Assembly (NCBI RefSeq): GCF_040869045.1
Contig: NC_090319.1
Location: 390,367,601 to 390,431,600, forward strand
From: Eurosta solidaginis
Lineage: Eukaryota; Arthropoda; Insecta; Diptera; Tephritidae
Length of the DNA stretch: 64,000 nt
Reading direction: 5' to 3'
This document shows positions 11,860-21,499 of this stretch, one piece after another. The notes under the pieces are model-generated. The model was not told the DNA's origin. It was given only the letters and a program-made list of their open reading frames with translations, and searched no databases. The translations under genes and the position numbers were made by a program. Every line of letters starts with the position of its first letter. Position 1 is the stretch's first letter.

Positions 11860-12978
11860 TGCCGGCTTTAGGTCAATGTTAAATAAAACACATATGGTTT
11901 TGTTTATCTCCAATATATTTCGGCTACACACCGGTAACCGTCTTCAGGGCAGACTGTTGACAAACATAAAACATTTAAATTATAATTAAAATCACATTTT
12001 TAACAAATAATATATTTAAATTTTAACAAATAATAAAAATCAACATTAAAACAAAAATAATGTTTACATACATTTTATTTACACGTCTGCACTGCGTGAC
12101 GTGGAGTTGTGTTCTGTCTGTTTGTCAGTAAATGTTTGTATAAGTGAGCGGAATGATGATTGGAGTCCGTTTTATAGTTTAATAGTCTAATAGTTGGAGT
12201 ATTTGTAATATGCAACATCTCGAGAGTGAAGCGCTTGCTGTATTGTTGCTCTTGTTGTAGGATCTTTGTGTTGTTGAAATCTGGCTCGTGCCGGCTATTT
12301 GCACAGTGGGCCATAAGTGCTGTTTTGTGGTTGTTAGTTTGGTGACAATATTTATAATCGGATTTATGTTGTGATATCCTAGTTTTTAGTTTGGACTTTG
12401 TTGTTCCTACGCATATACTTTGACAAGATTCGTCGTTATTACCTTTGCATGGAATTTCATACACCACATTTGCATTTTTCTATTACCGGTACCGCTGATT
12501 TTGTTTGATTGAAAATTTTTTTAAAGTATTCGTTGGTTTGTGTGCTATTTTTATTTTTTCTTTGTCATAACATTCCGGCTAAGTGCCGCTCTGATAATTT
12601 GGGTATATATGATACCGACTTATAGATCATGGGGTTTCTTGGTACATTTTGACTGTTATTATTTTTATATTTCCTTAACAATGTTTTGATTATTTTAACT
12701 GGAAAGTCGTTGTTCCTTAATAAATCCATTATTTCCTTCTCTATTTCTTTATGGTAAATTTCACCTGAAGTCTGCATCATCCTTCGTATACAGCCCGTTG
12801 CCGTATTCATTATCATCGACTTCGGGTGCTTGGAATTGAAGTTGATGATTCGTCCTGATGACGTCGGCTTCTTATACCATTTTAATTTTAGTTGATTTCC
12901 ATATCTATTTATTACAGAGTCCTTGAAAACTTGCGATAGAAAAGCAGCGGGTAGGTTACTAGCAATCAAACCAAATGA
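11860..12978 (-). mobile_element. Penelope-like element, 3' part (RT end plus GIY-YIG)
   Basis: Reading on the minus strand from about 12950, a frame carries KWYKKPTSSGRIINFNSKHP, the conserved post-catalytic segment of Penelope reverse transcriptases. After a stop and shift come GVYEIPCKG, CVGTTKSKLKTRISQHKSDY and ALMAHCANSRH (12470-12075), which are the GIY-YIG endonuclease with its C...H...H...H pattern. GIY is written GVY and YIG is written CVG here. Known role: telomere-independent target-primed retrotransposition. The upstream RT core is missing because the element is cut at about 12978 where the CR1-like copy A begins. The 3' flank (11860-12070) carries a hammerhead-like motif. The frame is interrupted between the RT and endonuclease parts, so it is inactive. 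Confidence 0.85.
11905..11955 (-). ncRNA. Hammerhead-ribozyme-like motif of the Penelope element
   Basis: The minus strand contains CTGAAGA (11947-11941), then an arm starting CGG that can pair with CCG just before GAAA (11921-11918). CUGANGA - helix II - GAAA is the conserved hammerhead core order, and Penelope-like elements are known to carry such motifs in their terminal repeats. The position, just 3' of the GIY-YIG frame, fits. Helices I and III are short or weak as far as can be judged by eye, so catalytic competence is uncertain. Confidence 0.6.
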
Positions 12979-12980
12979 TA

Positions 12981-13968
12981 CAGAATGGAAGGCAAAATAA
13001 AAACCTAAAAGTGATTTATTTAAACGCAAACAGTTTGGTGCACAATAAACTTGAAATTGAAAGAATGGTGGAAGAACTTGACCCAAAAATTATACTCTGC
13101 TCTGAAACAAGTGTAACAGATGAAATCAGTGATGCAGAAATAAGCTTGATATCGTTTACAACAGTAAGATGTGACTCTCACAGCAGACACACAGGAGGCG
13201 TAGCGATGTACATTAGTAACTCAGTAAAATTTAGAATAGTATATAATAAAGCGATTGATGGTAATATATGGTGTATCATTGTCCAGTTAAAAAACGTGGA
13301 AGTAAAGTGGCAAATAGGAGTACTATACCACTCGCCAAGTACTAGTGACTCAGATTTTGTTAACTATCTCGAAACAATAGTAGCGGAAATATGTGACACA
13401 ACGTATAACAATGCAATCATTGGTGACTTTAATATCAATATGAATAGAGAAACAAAATATAGTCTGAGGCAAAATGAGCTGTTTAACACATTTTCCATGC
13501 ACCAAAAAATTAACTTTAAAATCGATTTACTATACTCAAACGAGGAACCTACCATGTGTAAAAGGCTTGATACTTATAAAATATCAGACCACGAGACAAT
13601 TATGTTCAGTATTAATATCAAAACTCAGATTCCAAATAGAACGCTGGCTAGAATTACATCATGGGAAAAATATAGTAGTGAGAACATATTAGCACTACTA
13701 AGAAACGTTAACTTTTCAGAAATACTGAGTCAAAATCTGAATGACATGGTCACATACTTAGACTTTTGCTTATTAAATTATATGCTACAGTTAACCTGCG
13801 TTAAAGAAATAAATATTAAAAAAAAAAAACAAGTGGTACGATTATGAACTGATAAATTTAAATAAAAGGAAAATGTTGGCTTTCAATGCTGCAATAAGTA
13901 ACGGAGACTGGTCTGAATACACAAGCATCAAAAAAGAATACAAAAAAATGATAAAAATAAAAAAAATT
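12981..13968 (+). pseudogene. CR1-like element copy A, endonuclease region
   Basis: The frame starting at 12975 reads NLKVIYLNANSLVHNKLEIE, ILCSETSVTDE, GGVAMYI, GVLYHSPS, IIGDFNINMN and ISDHETIMFS: the ordered motifs of an apurinic-like endonuclease of CR1/Jockey-group elements. A 30-bp in-frame deletion just before KIDLLYSN removes residues that copy B (17797-18816) still has. One extra A in the poly-A run near 13825 throws the frame, so this part ends at 13847 instead of reading on to the shared stop at about 13970. Role: nicks target DNA to prime reverse transcription. Inactive as it stands. Confidence 0.88.
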
Positions 13969-13974
13969 TAATAT

Positions 13975-15765
13975 ATGGAGTATAAAATTATAACAAACAG
14001 TGTTGACAGCAACTTAATGTGGAAGTACTTGAAGCAAACTATATGCTACCAAGATATGAAAGATAATATAACGGTGATACAGCACGAAGGTCAGCGGATT
14101 GATGATAAAAACCGTATAGCTGAGGTGTTAGATATATTCTTTGTGGAAAGTATAGTGCAAATAAATGAAAGCATTGAGATAATTGAGAACAACGACTGTA
14201 ATCACTTTAACACTAACACTTCTTTTAAATTTGCTGAAGTAAATACAGAAAATATAGAGGAAATTGTGAAAAGCTTTAGCCACAAGATTGGTGGCAAAAA
14301 ACTGTTAACGGAGGGAGTTATTAAAAACACTATGCCTTACTTAGGTTATTTCTACTCACAAGTCGTCAACGAGAGTTTAAAAATAGGAGAAGTACCGGAA
14401 GAATGGAAAATAGCAACAGTAGTACCTGGGAAAAAAGTAAAGAACACCGTTAAACCTGAAGAACTTAGACCAATAAATACCTTGCCAAATACTGAAAAAA
14501 TTTTAGAAAAAGTGGTGAAAAATCAACTAATTGAATATATTGAAAGAAACAATATTTTTATTAAAGAGCAATCAGGTTTTCGTGACAAACACTCTTATGA
14601 AAAAGCTCTTACATGGGTTATTTCTCAGTGGAAAGAAGATATGCGAAGAAAAAAGACTATATTAGTGGTATTCATTGACTTTAAAAGAGCGTTTGAAACT
14701 ATTGATCGGAACCTGAAGGTAAAGAAATTGAAACGAATCGGAATTGAAGGTATTGAGTTGAAGTGGTTCGAAAGCTTCCTAACTAATAGAAAGCAATATA
14801 CAGTGGTTGATGAAGTAATTTCAGATAGCGTGCCGATTAACATAGGACTTCCACAGGGCTCAGTCTTAGCGCCAATCCTGTTCAACGTATACATAAATGA
14901 TATTGCCTCGTCAATAAAGAACTGCAAAATAAAACTGTTTGCAGATGATGCTCTGTTGACAATAAGTGAAGAAAATATAGGCGTGGCCTTTGAAAAAATG
15001 CAGGAGGACTTGAATTCTCTCTACATTTGGTTGTGTAAAAACAAGTTAATGGTAAATGTGGAAAAAACAAGTTACATGGTTATATCCACATCAAATAAAC
15101 TAAATTTAGAACCACATACTTTAAATATAAAAAACGAAACCATTAGGGAGGTAAAGAAAAGCAAATATCTCGGCGTCATAATTGACAATAAATTAAAATT
15201 CTGTGATAATGTTGACTACGTAGTGAGTAAAATCTCAAAGAAAATTGGATTTATGAAAAGAAAATGCAAATATTTAAAAAGGAAATATAAAATATCAGTA
15301 TATAAATCCATCATAAAACCCCATTTTATATATTGTGCCAGTGTTTTGTTTATCACATCGGACTCACAAATAAACAAGTTGCAAAAAATGCAAAATAGAG
15401 CAATGAGACATATACTCAACGCGCGGTACGACACAAGTATTTCATCAATGCTGAACACTCTTAAATGGCTGAACGTAAAGCAACTAATCTCCTTTCACAC
15501 AATGAAATATATATACAACATTAAGACAGGAGCACTTCCGGACTACCTGAGAGAGAACTTAAGCTACAGCAGTGATACACACACCTATCCCACTAGAGAT
15601 AGACACAATTTCACATTACCACGTTGCCACACAGAAAATACAAAGCTAGATCTGTACTATAAAAGCTTGAAAATGTTTAATGAGTTACCTGTAGATATTA
15701 AAACGTGCAATAATTTGAGGAAATTTAAAAACCTATTATATAATTATTGTAAAACATATATTTAA
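13975..15765 (+). CDS. CR1-like element copy A, reverse transcriptase region
   Basis: A 596-codon open frame that is the C-terminal two thirds of a CR1/Jockey-group ORF2 polyprotein. Visible RT blocks: RPINTLPNTEKILEKVV, GFRDKHS, VVFIDFKRAFETID (first catalytic Asp), LPQGSVLAPILFNVYIND, and the catalytic FADDALL box at about residues 323-329. After it come KSKYLGVIIDNKL and the C-terminal NELPVDIKTCNNLRKFKNLL segment common in this group. There is no RNase H domain. In intact elements this would be continuous with the endonuclease; here an in-frame TAA two codons upstream (at about 13968) separates them, and the same TAA is present in copy B. The 3' end reaches about 15830, with a (TAAA)n-type tail. 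The RT frame itself is open. Confidence 0.9.
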   Translation: MEYKIITNSVDSNLMWKYLKQTICYQDMKDNITVIQHEGQRIDDKNRIAEVLDIFFVESIVQINESIEIIENNDCNHFNTNTSFKFAEVNTENIEEIVKSFSHKIGGKKLLTEGVIKNTMPYLGYFYSQVVNESLKIGEVPEEWKIATVVPGKKVKNTVKPEELRPINTLPNTEKILEKVVKNQLIEYIERNNIFIKEQSGFRDKHSYEKALTWVISQWKEDMRRKKTILVVFIDFKRAFETIDRNLKVKKLKRIGIEGIELKWFESFLTNRKQYTVVDEVISDSVPINIGLPQGSVLAPILFNVYINDIASSIKNCKIKLFADDALLTISEENIGVAFEKMQEDLNSLYIWLCKNKLMVNVEKTSYMVISTSNKLNLEPHTLNIKNETIREVKKSKYLGVIIDNKLKFCDNVDYVVSKISKKIGFMKRKCKYLKRKYKISVYKSIIKPHFIYCASVLFITSDSQINKLQKMQNRAMRHILNARYDTSISSMLNTLKWLNVKQLISFHTMKYIYNIKTGALPDYLRENLSYSSDTHTYPTRDRHNFTLPRCHTENTKLDLYYKSLKMFNELPVDIKTCNNLRKFKNLLYNYCKTYI

Positions 15766-15837
15766 TACGATTTATATAAAATCAAAAGGATTATAGGCCA
15801 TATGGCTGTCAATAAATAAATAAATAAATAAAAAAAT
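15766..15837 (+). repeat. CR1-like 3' UTR and (AAAT)n tail
   Basis: After the RT stop codon a short 3' UTR ends in AATAAATAAATAAATAAAT-type repeats at about 15810-15830, the kind of microsatellite tail left by CR1-group elements. There is no long poly(A). Confidence 0.75.
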
Positions 15838-15840
15838 TTT

Positions 15841-16122
15841 AGTTAATTTTGGAGCACTCGGTTGGTCCATGGCGAGTACTCCATACATGCATGCATGGAG
15901 TACTCACGATTTTTGCAGGGGTACTTCGCAACTGCGTGTTTAAATCAAACTGATTACTGAGTTCTCAGCTTGTGGTGCTTTTATACTCTCGGTTTTCTAG
16001 TTCATCCATTTCTCCTAAGGTGTAGTAATTTCGCGAACAGTTGTATCTCATGCTTGGTTACCAGCTATATACAAGTATATTTGTAGTTTATAGCCACGTG
16101 TGTGTGTATGTGTGAGTAACTA
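15841..16122. repeat. Inverted MITE end and spacer, duplicated at 19612
   Basis: Bases 15841-15920 match the left end of the MITE at 16123 in reverse complement (GGAGCACTCGGTTGGTCCAT... to ...CACGATTTTTGCAGGG). The two therefore form an inverted pair about 200 bp apart. The spacer from about 15968 onward recurs at 19650-19800. Confidence 0.75.
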
Positions 16123-16457
16123 CCCTGTAAAAATCGCGAGTACTCCATGCATGCATGTATGGAGTACTCGCTATGGACCAACCGAGTGCTCCAAAATTCA
16201 TACAAAAAATATGGTCCAATTAACATTGCGATGTCCTAGGACCGGACCATATACTCCAGCTCCGCATTACATCAGAGTAATTTATGTAGTACCCACAGTC
16301 CAATAAACATCGTGTAGTGATTACAATCGTTAAAAACGAGCAATGATCGGCTTACAATATGTTCGTGTAGAAACATGAGTTGGTCCATTGCTGCATTACA
16401 GTGGAGTATAATGGTAAGTACTCCAGTGGACCACATGATCCAACGATTTTTGCAGGG
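16123..16457. repeat. MITE, 335 bp, CCCTG(T/C)AAAAATCG termini
   Basis: Bounded by CCCTGTAAAAATCG and CGATTTTTGCAGGG. Flanks read ...ACTA and TATG..., so a TA dinucleotide duplication is possible but not proven. Next to the left end is a perfect 12-bp-arm palindrome, CGAGTACTCCAT...ATGGAGTACTCG (16137-16170). A copy in reverse orientation lies at 17366-17630, and partial copies at 9333-9437, 15841-15920 and 19802-20006. There is no coding capacity. Confidence 0.8.
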
Positions 16458-16497
16458 TATGTACTTCGGCTGATGACATCATGTGTGTATGTGAGAT

Positions 16498-16616
16498 ATC
16501 TCTTGTTTCTGTTGTTGTAGCGATGAGGTTGCTCTCCGAAGGCTTTGGGGAGTGTTATCGATGTGATGGTCCTTTGCCGGATACAGACCTGGTACGCTCC
16601 GGTAACACAGCACCAT
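16498..16616 (-). repeat. SINE-like family A, 3' part
   Basis: On the minus strand this reads GGTGCTGTGTTACCGGAGCG ... then a CTCCCCAAAGCCTTCGGAGAG-type hairpin and ATCGCTACAACAACAG, i.e. a 3' hairpin followed by a (CAA)n tail. Other copies: 20053-20425, 25975-26215, 29000-29085, 30085-30240 and 34905-35112. The family has no recognisable protein and could be a SINE or the 3' end of an I/R1-group element. Confidence 0.75.
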
Positions 16617-16735
16617 CATTATTTATTTTCAAATTGAATTTTTCAAAAAGAAAACTTGTCAACTGCTCTGATTTTGTATCAGCAAAATTGATGTTGAAAT
16701 CGCCGGCCAAGATAACTAATGAAACTTTAACTTTC
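16617..16735 (-). pseudogene. Second Helentron-type endonuclease fragment
   Basis: The minus-strand translation SLVILAGDFNINFADTKSEQ, LFEKFNLKINND matches the fragment at 11535-11798 nearly residue for residue, but it is cut off where the SINE-like repeat begins. It is preceded on the minus strand by the (TTAAAG)n tract, which adds an artificial Lys-Val run to the frame. Confidence 0.65.
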
Positions 16736-16915
16736 ACTTTAACTTTAACTTTATTTATAACTTTAACTTTCACTTTAACTTTAATTTTAACCTTAACTTT
16801 AACTTTAACTTTAACTTTAACTTTAACTTTAAATTTAACTTTAACTTTAACTTTAACTATAACTTTAACTTTAACTTTAACTTTAAGTTTAACTTTAACT
16901 TTAACTATGTGTGGT
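16736..16915. repeat. (CTTTAA)n hexanucleotide array
   Basis: About 30 units of AACTTT/CTTTAA with occasional substitutions. A much shorter version flanks the other Helentron endonuclease fragment at 11795-11818, so the array probably grew from sequence already present in the element. Confidence 0.9.
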
Positions 16916-17365
16916 CTTAAGTGAACGCCTACTCCAACCTAATCAGCCATTTTGGAGACGAAATTCGCGATCACTCACGAAATGCCATCGATATCTTCTA
17001 ATGTAAGTCCAAGGAAACTAGAAGTTTCAACATTATTATATATAAAATGCTCTTTATTATCAGTGCTGCTATGATAGTAGATCACGCAAAATTTTATGAA
17101 TTCGCGTAGTTCACTTATAGGGTGTTAAAACCAAAATTGACTATTTCCCAGACCTCGCTGTTTATATACTCTCGGTTGCCTCGCCTATTTCTCCAGGGTT
17201 CAGACTTTTTGTGAACAGCCATCTAGATTAGTTGCTTATTTACTTCTCTCATTTAAACTTTTATTACGTGCATATTTTTTGTCTGCTCTTTTGATTTCTT
17301 TCCACACTCACAGCAATACTCAGACTGCTTTATTTGCGGGAGTAGTACAATTATACTTCGATATC
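16916..17365. other. Spacer; no gene seen
   Basis: This contains a short piece at about 16935-17010 with CCATTTTGGAGACG...TCACTCACGAAATGCC of unknown origin, then AT-rich sequence. Confidence 0.3.
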
Positions 17366-17630
17366 ACGTCCCTGCAAAAATAGTTGGATCATGTGGTCCA
17401 CTGGAGTACCCACCATTATACTCCACTGCAATGCAGCAATGGACCAACTCATGTTTCTATACGAACATATTTTAAGCCGAGCATTGCTCGTTTTTAACGG
17501 TTGTAATCACTACACGATGTTTATTGGACTGTGGGTACTCCATGGATTACTCTGATGTAATGCGGAGCTGGAGTATATGGTCCAGTCCTAGGACATCGCA
17601 ATGTTAATTGGACCATATTTTTTGTATGAA
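17366..17630 (-). repeat. MITE copy, reverse orientation to 16123
   Basis: It starts CCCTGCAAAAATAGTTGGATC and continues as the reverse complement of 16200-16457, through GTGGTCCACTGGAGTA, CATGTTTCTATACGAACATA and ATTGGACCATATTTTTTG. The outer end corresponding to 16123-16190 is missing. With 16123-16457 it forms a roughly 250-bp-arm inverted repeat separated by about 0.9 kb. Confidence 0.8.
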
Positions 17631-17796
17631 AATAATAGCTCGAGAATTTCTTATACTGCAATTATTGAAATTAATCATGAGAAATATTTAGAAGTGATGA
17701 ATCATGTCAAGCTTAACATTAGATGGGACCAGTGTGGAGTATACGATGGACAAAATGTTTAGGGTTTAACCACAATGCCAGAATAACCAGAATAAC

Positions 17797-18816
17797 CAGA
17801 ATGGAAGGCAAATTAAACACCTAAAAGTGATTTATTTAAACGTAAACAGTTTGGTGCACAATAAACTTGAAATTGAAAGAATGGTGGAAGAACTTGACCC
17901 AAAAATTATACTCTGCTCTGAAACAAGTGTAACAGATGAAATCAGTGATGCAGAAATAAGCTTGATATCGTTTACAACAATAAGATGTGACTCTCACAGC
18001 AGACACACAGGAGGCGTAGCGATGTACATTAGTAACTCAGTAAAATTTAGAATAGTATATAATAAAGCGATTGATGGTAATATATGGTGTATCATTGTCC
18101 AGTTAAAAAACGTGGAAGTAAAGTGGCAAATAGGAGTACTATACCACTCGCCAAGTACTAGTGACTCAGATTTTGTTAACTATCTCGAAACAATAGTAGC
18201 GGAAATATGTGACACAACGTATAACAATGCAATCATTGGTGACTTTAATATCAATATGAATAGAGAAACAACATATAGTCTGAGGCTAAATGAGCTGTTT
18301 AACACATTTTCCATACAGCAAAAAATTAACTTTAACATGCGTATAGCAGAAGGCTCTGAGACCAAAATCGATTTACTATACTCAAACGAGGAACCTACCA
18401 TTTGTAAAAGGCTTGATACTTATAAAATATCAGACCACGAAACAATTATGTTCAGTATTAATATCAAAACTGAGATTCCAAATAGAACGCTGGCTAGAAT
18501 AACATCATGGGAAAAATATAGTAGTGAGAACATATTAGCACTACTAAGAAACGTTAACTTTTCAGAAATACTGTGTCAAAATCTGAATGACATGGTCACA
18601 TACTTAGACTTTTGCTTATTAAATTATATGCAACAGTTAACCTGCGTTAAAGAAATAAATATTAAAAAAAAGAACAAGTGGTACGATTATGAACTGATAA
18701 ATTTAAATAAAAGGAAAATGTTGGCTTACAATGCTGCAATAAGTAACGGAGACTGGTCTGAATACACAAGCATCAAAAAAGAATACAAAAAAATGATAAA
18801 AATAAAAAAAATTTAA
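17797..18816 (+). pseudogene. CR1-like element copy B, endonuclease region
   Basis: Nearly identical to copy A over the endonuclease motifs, but it keeps the ten residues (NMRIAEGSET) lost from A and has an uninterrupted frame through NKWYDYELINLNKRKML to a TAA at 18814-18816. The next in-frame codons continue directly into the RT region at 18820, so this stop interrupts what should be one polyprotein. The same TAA occupies the same place in copy A. Confidence 0.88.
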
Positions 18817-18819
18817 TAT

Positions 18820-19611
18820 ATGGAGCATAAAATTACAACAAACAGTGTTGACAGCAACTTAATGTGGAAGTACTTGAAGCAAACTATATGCTACCAAGAT
18901 ATGAAAGATAATATAACGGTGATACAGCACGAAGGTCACCGGATTGATGATAAAACCCGTATAGCTGAGGTGTTAGATATATTCTTTGTGGAAAGTATAG
19001 TGCAAATAAATGAAAGCATTGAGATAATTGAGAACAACGACTGTAATCACTTTAACACTAACACTTCTTTTAAATTTGCTGAAGTAAATACAGAAAATAT
19101 AGAGGAAATTGTGAAAAGCTTTAGCCACAAGATTGGTGGCAAAAAACTGTTAACGGAGGGAGTTATTAAAAACACTATGCCTTACTTAGGTTATTTCTAC
19201 TCACAAGTCGTCAACGAGAGTTTAAAAATAGGAGAAGTACCGGAAGAATGGAAAATAGCAACAGTAGTACCTGGGAAAAAAGTAAAGAACACCGTTAAAC
19301 CTGAAGAACTTAGACCAATAAATACCTTGCCAAATACTGAAAAAATTTTAGAAAAAGTGGTGAAAAATATTTTTATTAAAGAGCAATCAGGGTTTCGTGA
19401 CAAACACTCTTATGAAAAAGCTCTTACATGGGTTATTTCTCAGTGGAAAGAAGATATGCGAAGAAAAAAGACTATATTAGTGGTATTCATTGACTTTAAA
19501 AGAGCGTTTGAAACTATTGATCGGAACCTGAAGTAAAGAAATTGAAACGAATCGGAATTGAAGGTATTGAGTTGAAGTGGTTCGAAAGCTTCCTAACTAA
19601 TAGAAAGCAAT
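18820..19611 (+). pseudogene. CR1-like element copy B, truncated RT
   Basis: It matches copy A from MEHKITTNSVDSN to DFKRAFETIDRNLK. It carries its own 30-bp in-frame deletion (QLIEYIERNN of copy A is missing near 19366) and a one-base loss near 19534 that shifts frame. At 19611 the RT stops at AGAAAGCAATAT and the sequence jumps to what follows copy A's 3' end, so about 1.04 kb (A 14801-15838), including the catalytic FADD box, is deleted. Confidence 0.88.
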
Positions 19612-20052
19612 ATTGTAGTTAATTTTGGAGCACTCGGTTGGTCCAGCTTGTGGTGCTTTTATACTCTCTGTTTTCTAGTTCATCCATTTCTCCTAAGGTG
19701 TAGTAATTTCGCGAAAAGTTGTATCTCATGCTTCGTTACCAGCTATATACAAGTATATTTGTAGTTTATAGCCACGTGCGTGTGAATGTGTGAGTAACTA
19801 CCCTGTAAAAATCGCGAGTACTCCATGCATGCATGTATGGACCAACCGAGTGCTCCAAAATTAACCACAATTCATACAAAAAATATGGTCCAATTAACAT
19901 TGCGATGTCCTAGGATCGGACCATATACTCCAGCTCCGCATTACATCAGAGTAATTTATGTAGTACCCAGAGTCCAATAAACATCGTGATCCAACGATTT
20001 TTGCAGGGTATGTACTTCGGCTGATGACATCATGTGTGTATGTGAGATATCT
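19612..20052. repeat. Duplicated flank of copy A (MITE and spacer)
   Basis: Matches 15839-16497 with deletions. The inverted MITE end between TTGGTCCA and AGCTTGTGG is gone, part of the palindrome is gone, and 16317-16436 is gone. The terminal blocks CCCTGTAAAAATCG (19801) and CGATTTTTGCAGGG (to 20008) remain. It shows that copies A and B share flanks, i.e. a segmental duplication. Confidence 0.85.
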
Positions 20053-20425
20053 CTTGTTTCTGTTACTGTAGCGATGAGGTTGCTCCCCGAAGGCTTTGGG
20101 GAGTGTTATCGATGTGATGGTCCTTTGCCGGATACAGATCCGGTACGCTCCGGTAACACAGCACCATTAAGTTGCTAGCCCGACCATCTCGGCAACGATT
20201 TATATGGCCACATTAAACCTTCAGGCCATACCTCCCTTCCCACCCCAAGTTCCATGAGGAGCTTGGGGTCGCCAGAGCCTCGTCCGTTATTGAAACATAA
20301 TTCGCCGCGGATAGGTGAGGTTGACAATTGGGTTTGGAGAAGCTGTATATTGCGCTGGCTACCTGAAGGGTTGCACTACACAGCCCCTTGAATCTGGTAT
20401 TTTGGCCGCCTCTTACGACAGGCAT
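20053..20425 (-). repeat. SINE-like family A, longest copy
   Basis: On the minus strand it runs from TGCCTGTCGTAAGAGGCGGC through GCTTCTCCAAACCCAATTGT, CTTGGGGTGGGAAGG and TTAATGTGGCCATATAAATC to the CTCCCCAAAGCCTTCGGGGAG hairpin and GCTACAGTAACAG. This copy continues past the point (20166) where the duplicated copy at 16498-16616 was cut. A 70-codon open frame in it has no recognised motif. Confidence 0.75.
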
Positions 20426-20689
20426 ACCTACCTACCTGAGATATCTCTTTGTCGCCTTTCTATGTATGTGTAAAAATGATGATTAATGTATTGATTTACA
20501 CAAGTGTAGCTTGCTTTAATGTTTTTGTTGTTGTGCTTTTATTTACTATCAGCTTAGTGATGGCAAAATTGGCCCAAAATATATATTAATATAAACTTCT
20601 TAAAAATGTGTAGAAGATAATTTTCTAATACGCGCCAATCAGGTGCATTACAAATAAAAATCGAACTGACGTCATTTTTATAATATTGT

Positions 20690-20853
20690 GGCGAATGACT
20701 AATCAATTTGATTTGAGAAGTGCTACTCCCAAAGTTGTATAAATAAAGACCATTTTGCAATACTGAATATTGGAGTTATTTATTCGACAGTTCATTGATT
20801 CGAACATTAGTAGAAGGTGCATAATTATCAGGAATTTCCCAAAACTCGTTGTA
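20690..20853 (+). mobile_element. LTR 3' part (R-U5) of a SAP-gag gypsy element
   Basis: From AATAAAGACCATTTTGCAAT through TTGGAGTTATTTATTCGACA to the end near CTCGTTGTA it matches the 3' end of the complete solo LTR at 55079-55597. It is followed by TGGTGTCAGAAGAGG, a typical primer binding site position. The 5' part of the LTR is missing. Confidence 0.75.
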
Positions 20854-20894
20854 ATTGGTGTCAGAAGAGGAATTGTTGAATAAATTCTAGAGCA

Positions 20895-21205
20895 GCGGAG
20901 GACAACAAGGACTTGGCGAAGCTGTGTAAATTGAAGATCCAGCAATTTAAGAAGGAGTTGGAGAAACGTGGATTGAATACAACCGGCAATAAATCCGAAC
21001 TACAAACACGACTACGAGAGGCAATGGAATCGGAAGGAATTAAAGTTGAAGAGTATGTATTTCAATGGCGAGCACAGACTTGAGTATGATTTTGGCTGCA
21101 ATATCTGCACACACGTCATAGTGTCTTTGCAGCTGGAAGAACAGAAGACATATATCACATCCAAGGTGGAAGCACAGGAGGCACGCATTTCCGAAATGTC
21201 GTCGC
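20895..21205 (+). pseudogene. Ty3/gypsy gag with SAP motif, interrupted
   Basis: Starting at about 20901 the frame reads KDLAKLCKLKIQQFKKELEK, RGLNTTGNKSELQTRLREAM: a SAP-type helix-turn-helix often found at the start of gag in this group of gypsy elements. After a stop near 21083, another frame (21046-21205) reads SLQLEEQKTYITSKVEAQEA, RISEMSS, a coiled-coil-like repeat. The gene is cut at 21205 by the hAT insertion and resumes at 24368. No protease or pol follows. Confidence 0.75.
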
Positions 21206-21499
21206 CAGAGCTAGGTAGTAATGATTACTTTAGGTATTCTATTACCGTCGATTCCCCATTACATGTACTTGAGGAAAATCATCAATTCCTTTCCTCCACA
21301 GCAAAGGAATTCATTACATTTCAATTACTCAAAAAAATACCAAAAGTAATTTCGTTTTCGTGAGGCTCGAGTAAAAAAAAATTTTTTATTTTTTGTTTGT
21401 AATTGTATAAAAATACTTTGCTCAAATGTCATTTCTGCCCAGTACTTTCGAAAGGAATTGGAAATGGAATTGAAAATTTTCCAATTACATTACAAGGAA

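Noticed and set aside
16481..16924. 147-codon plus-strand frame with a long Leu-Thr repeat
   Set aside because: It is a translation of the (CTTTAA)n microsatellite fused to antisense SINE-like sequence; not a protein.
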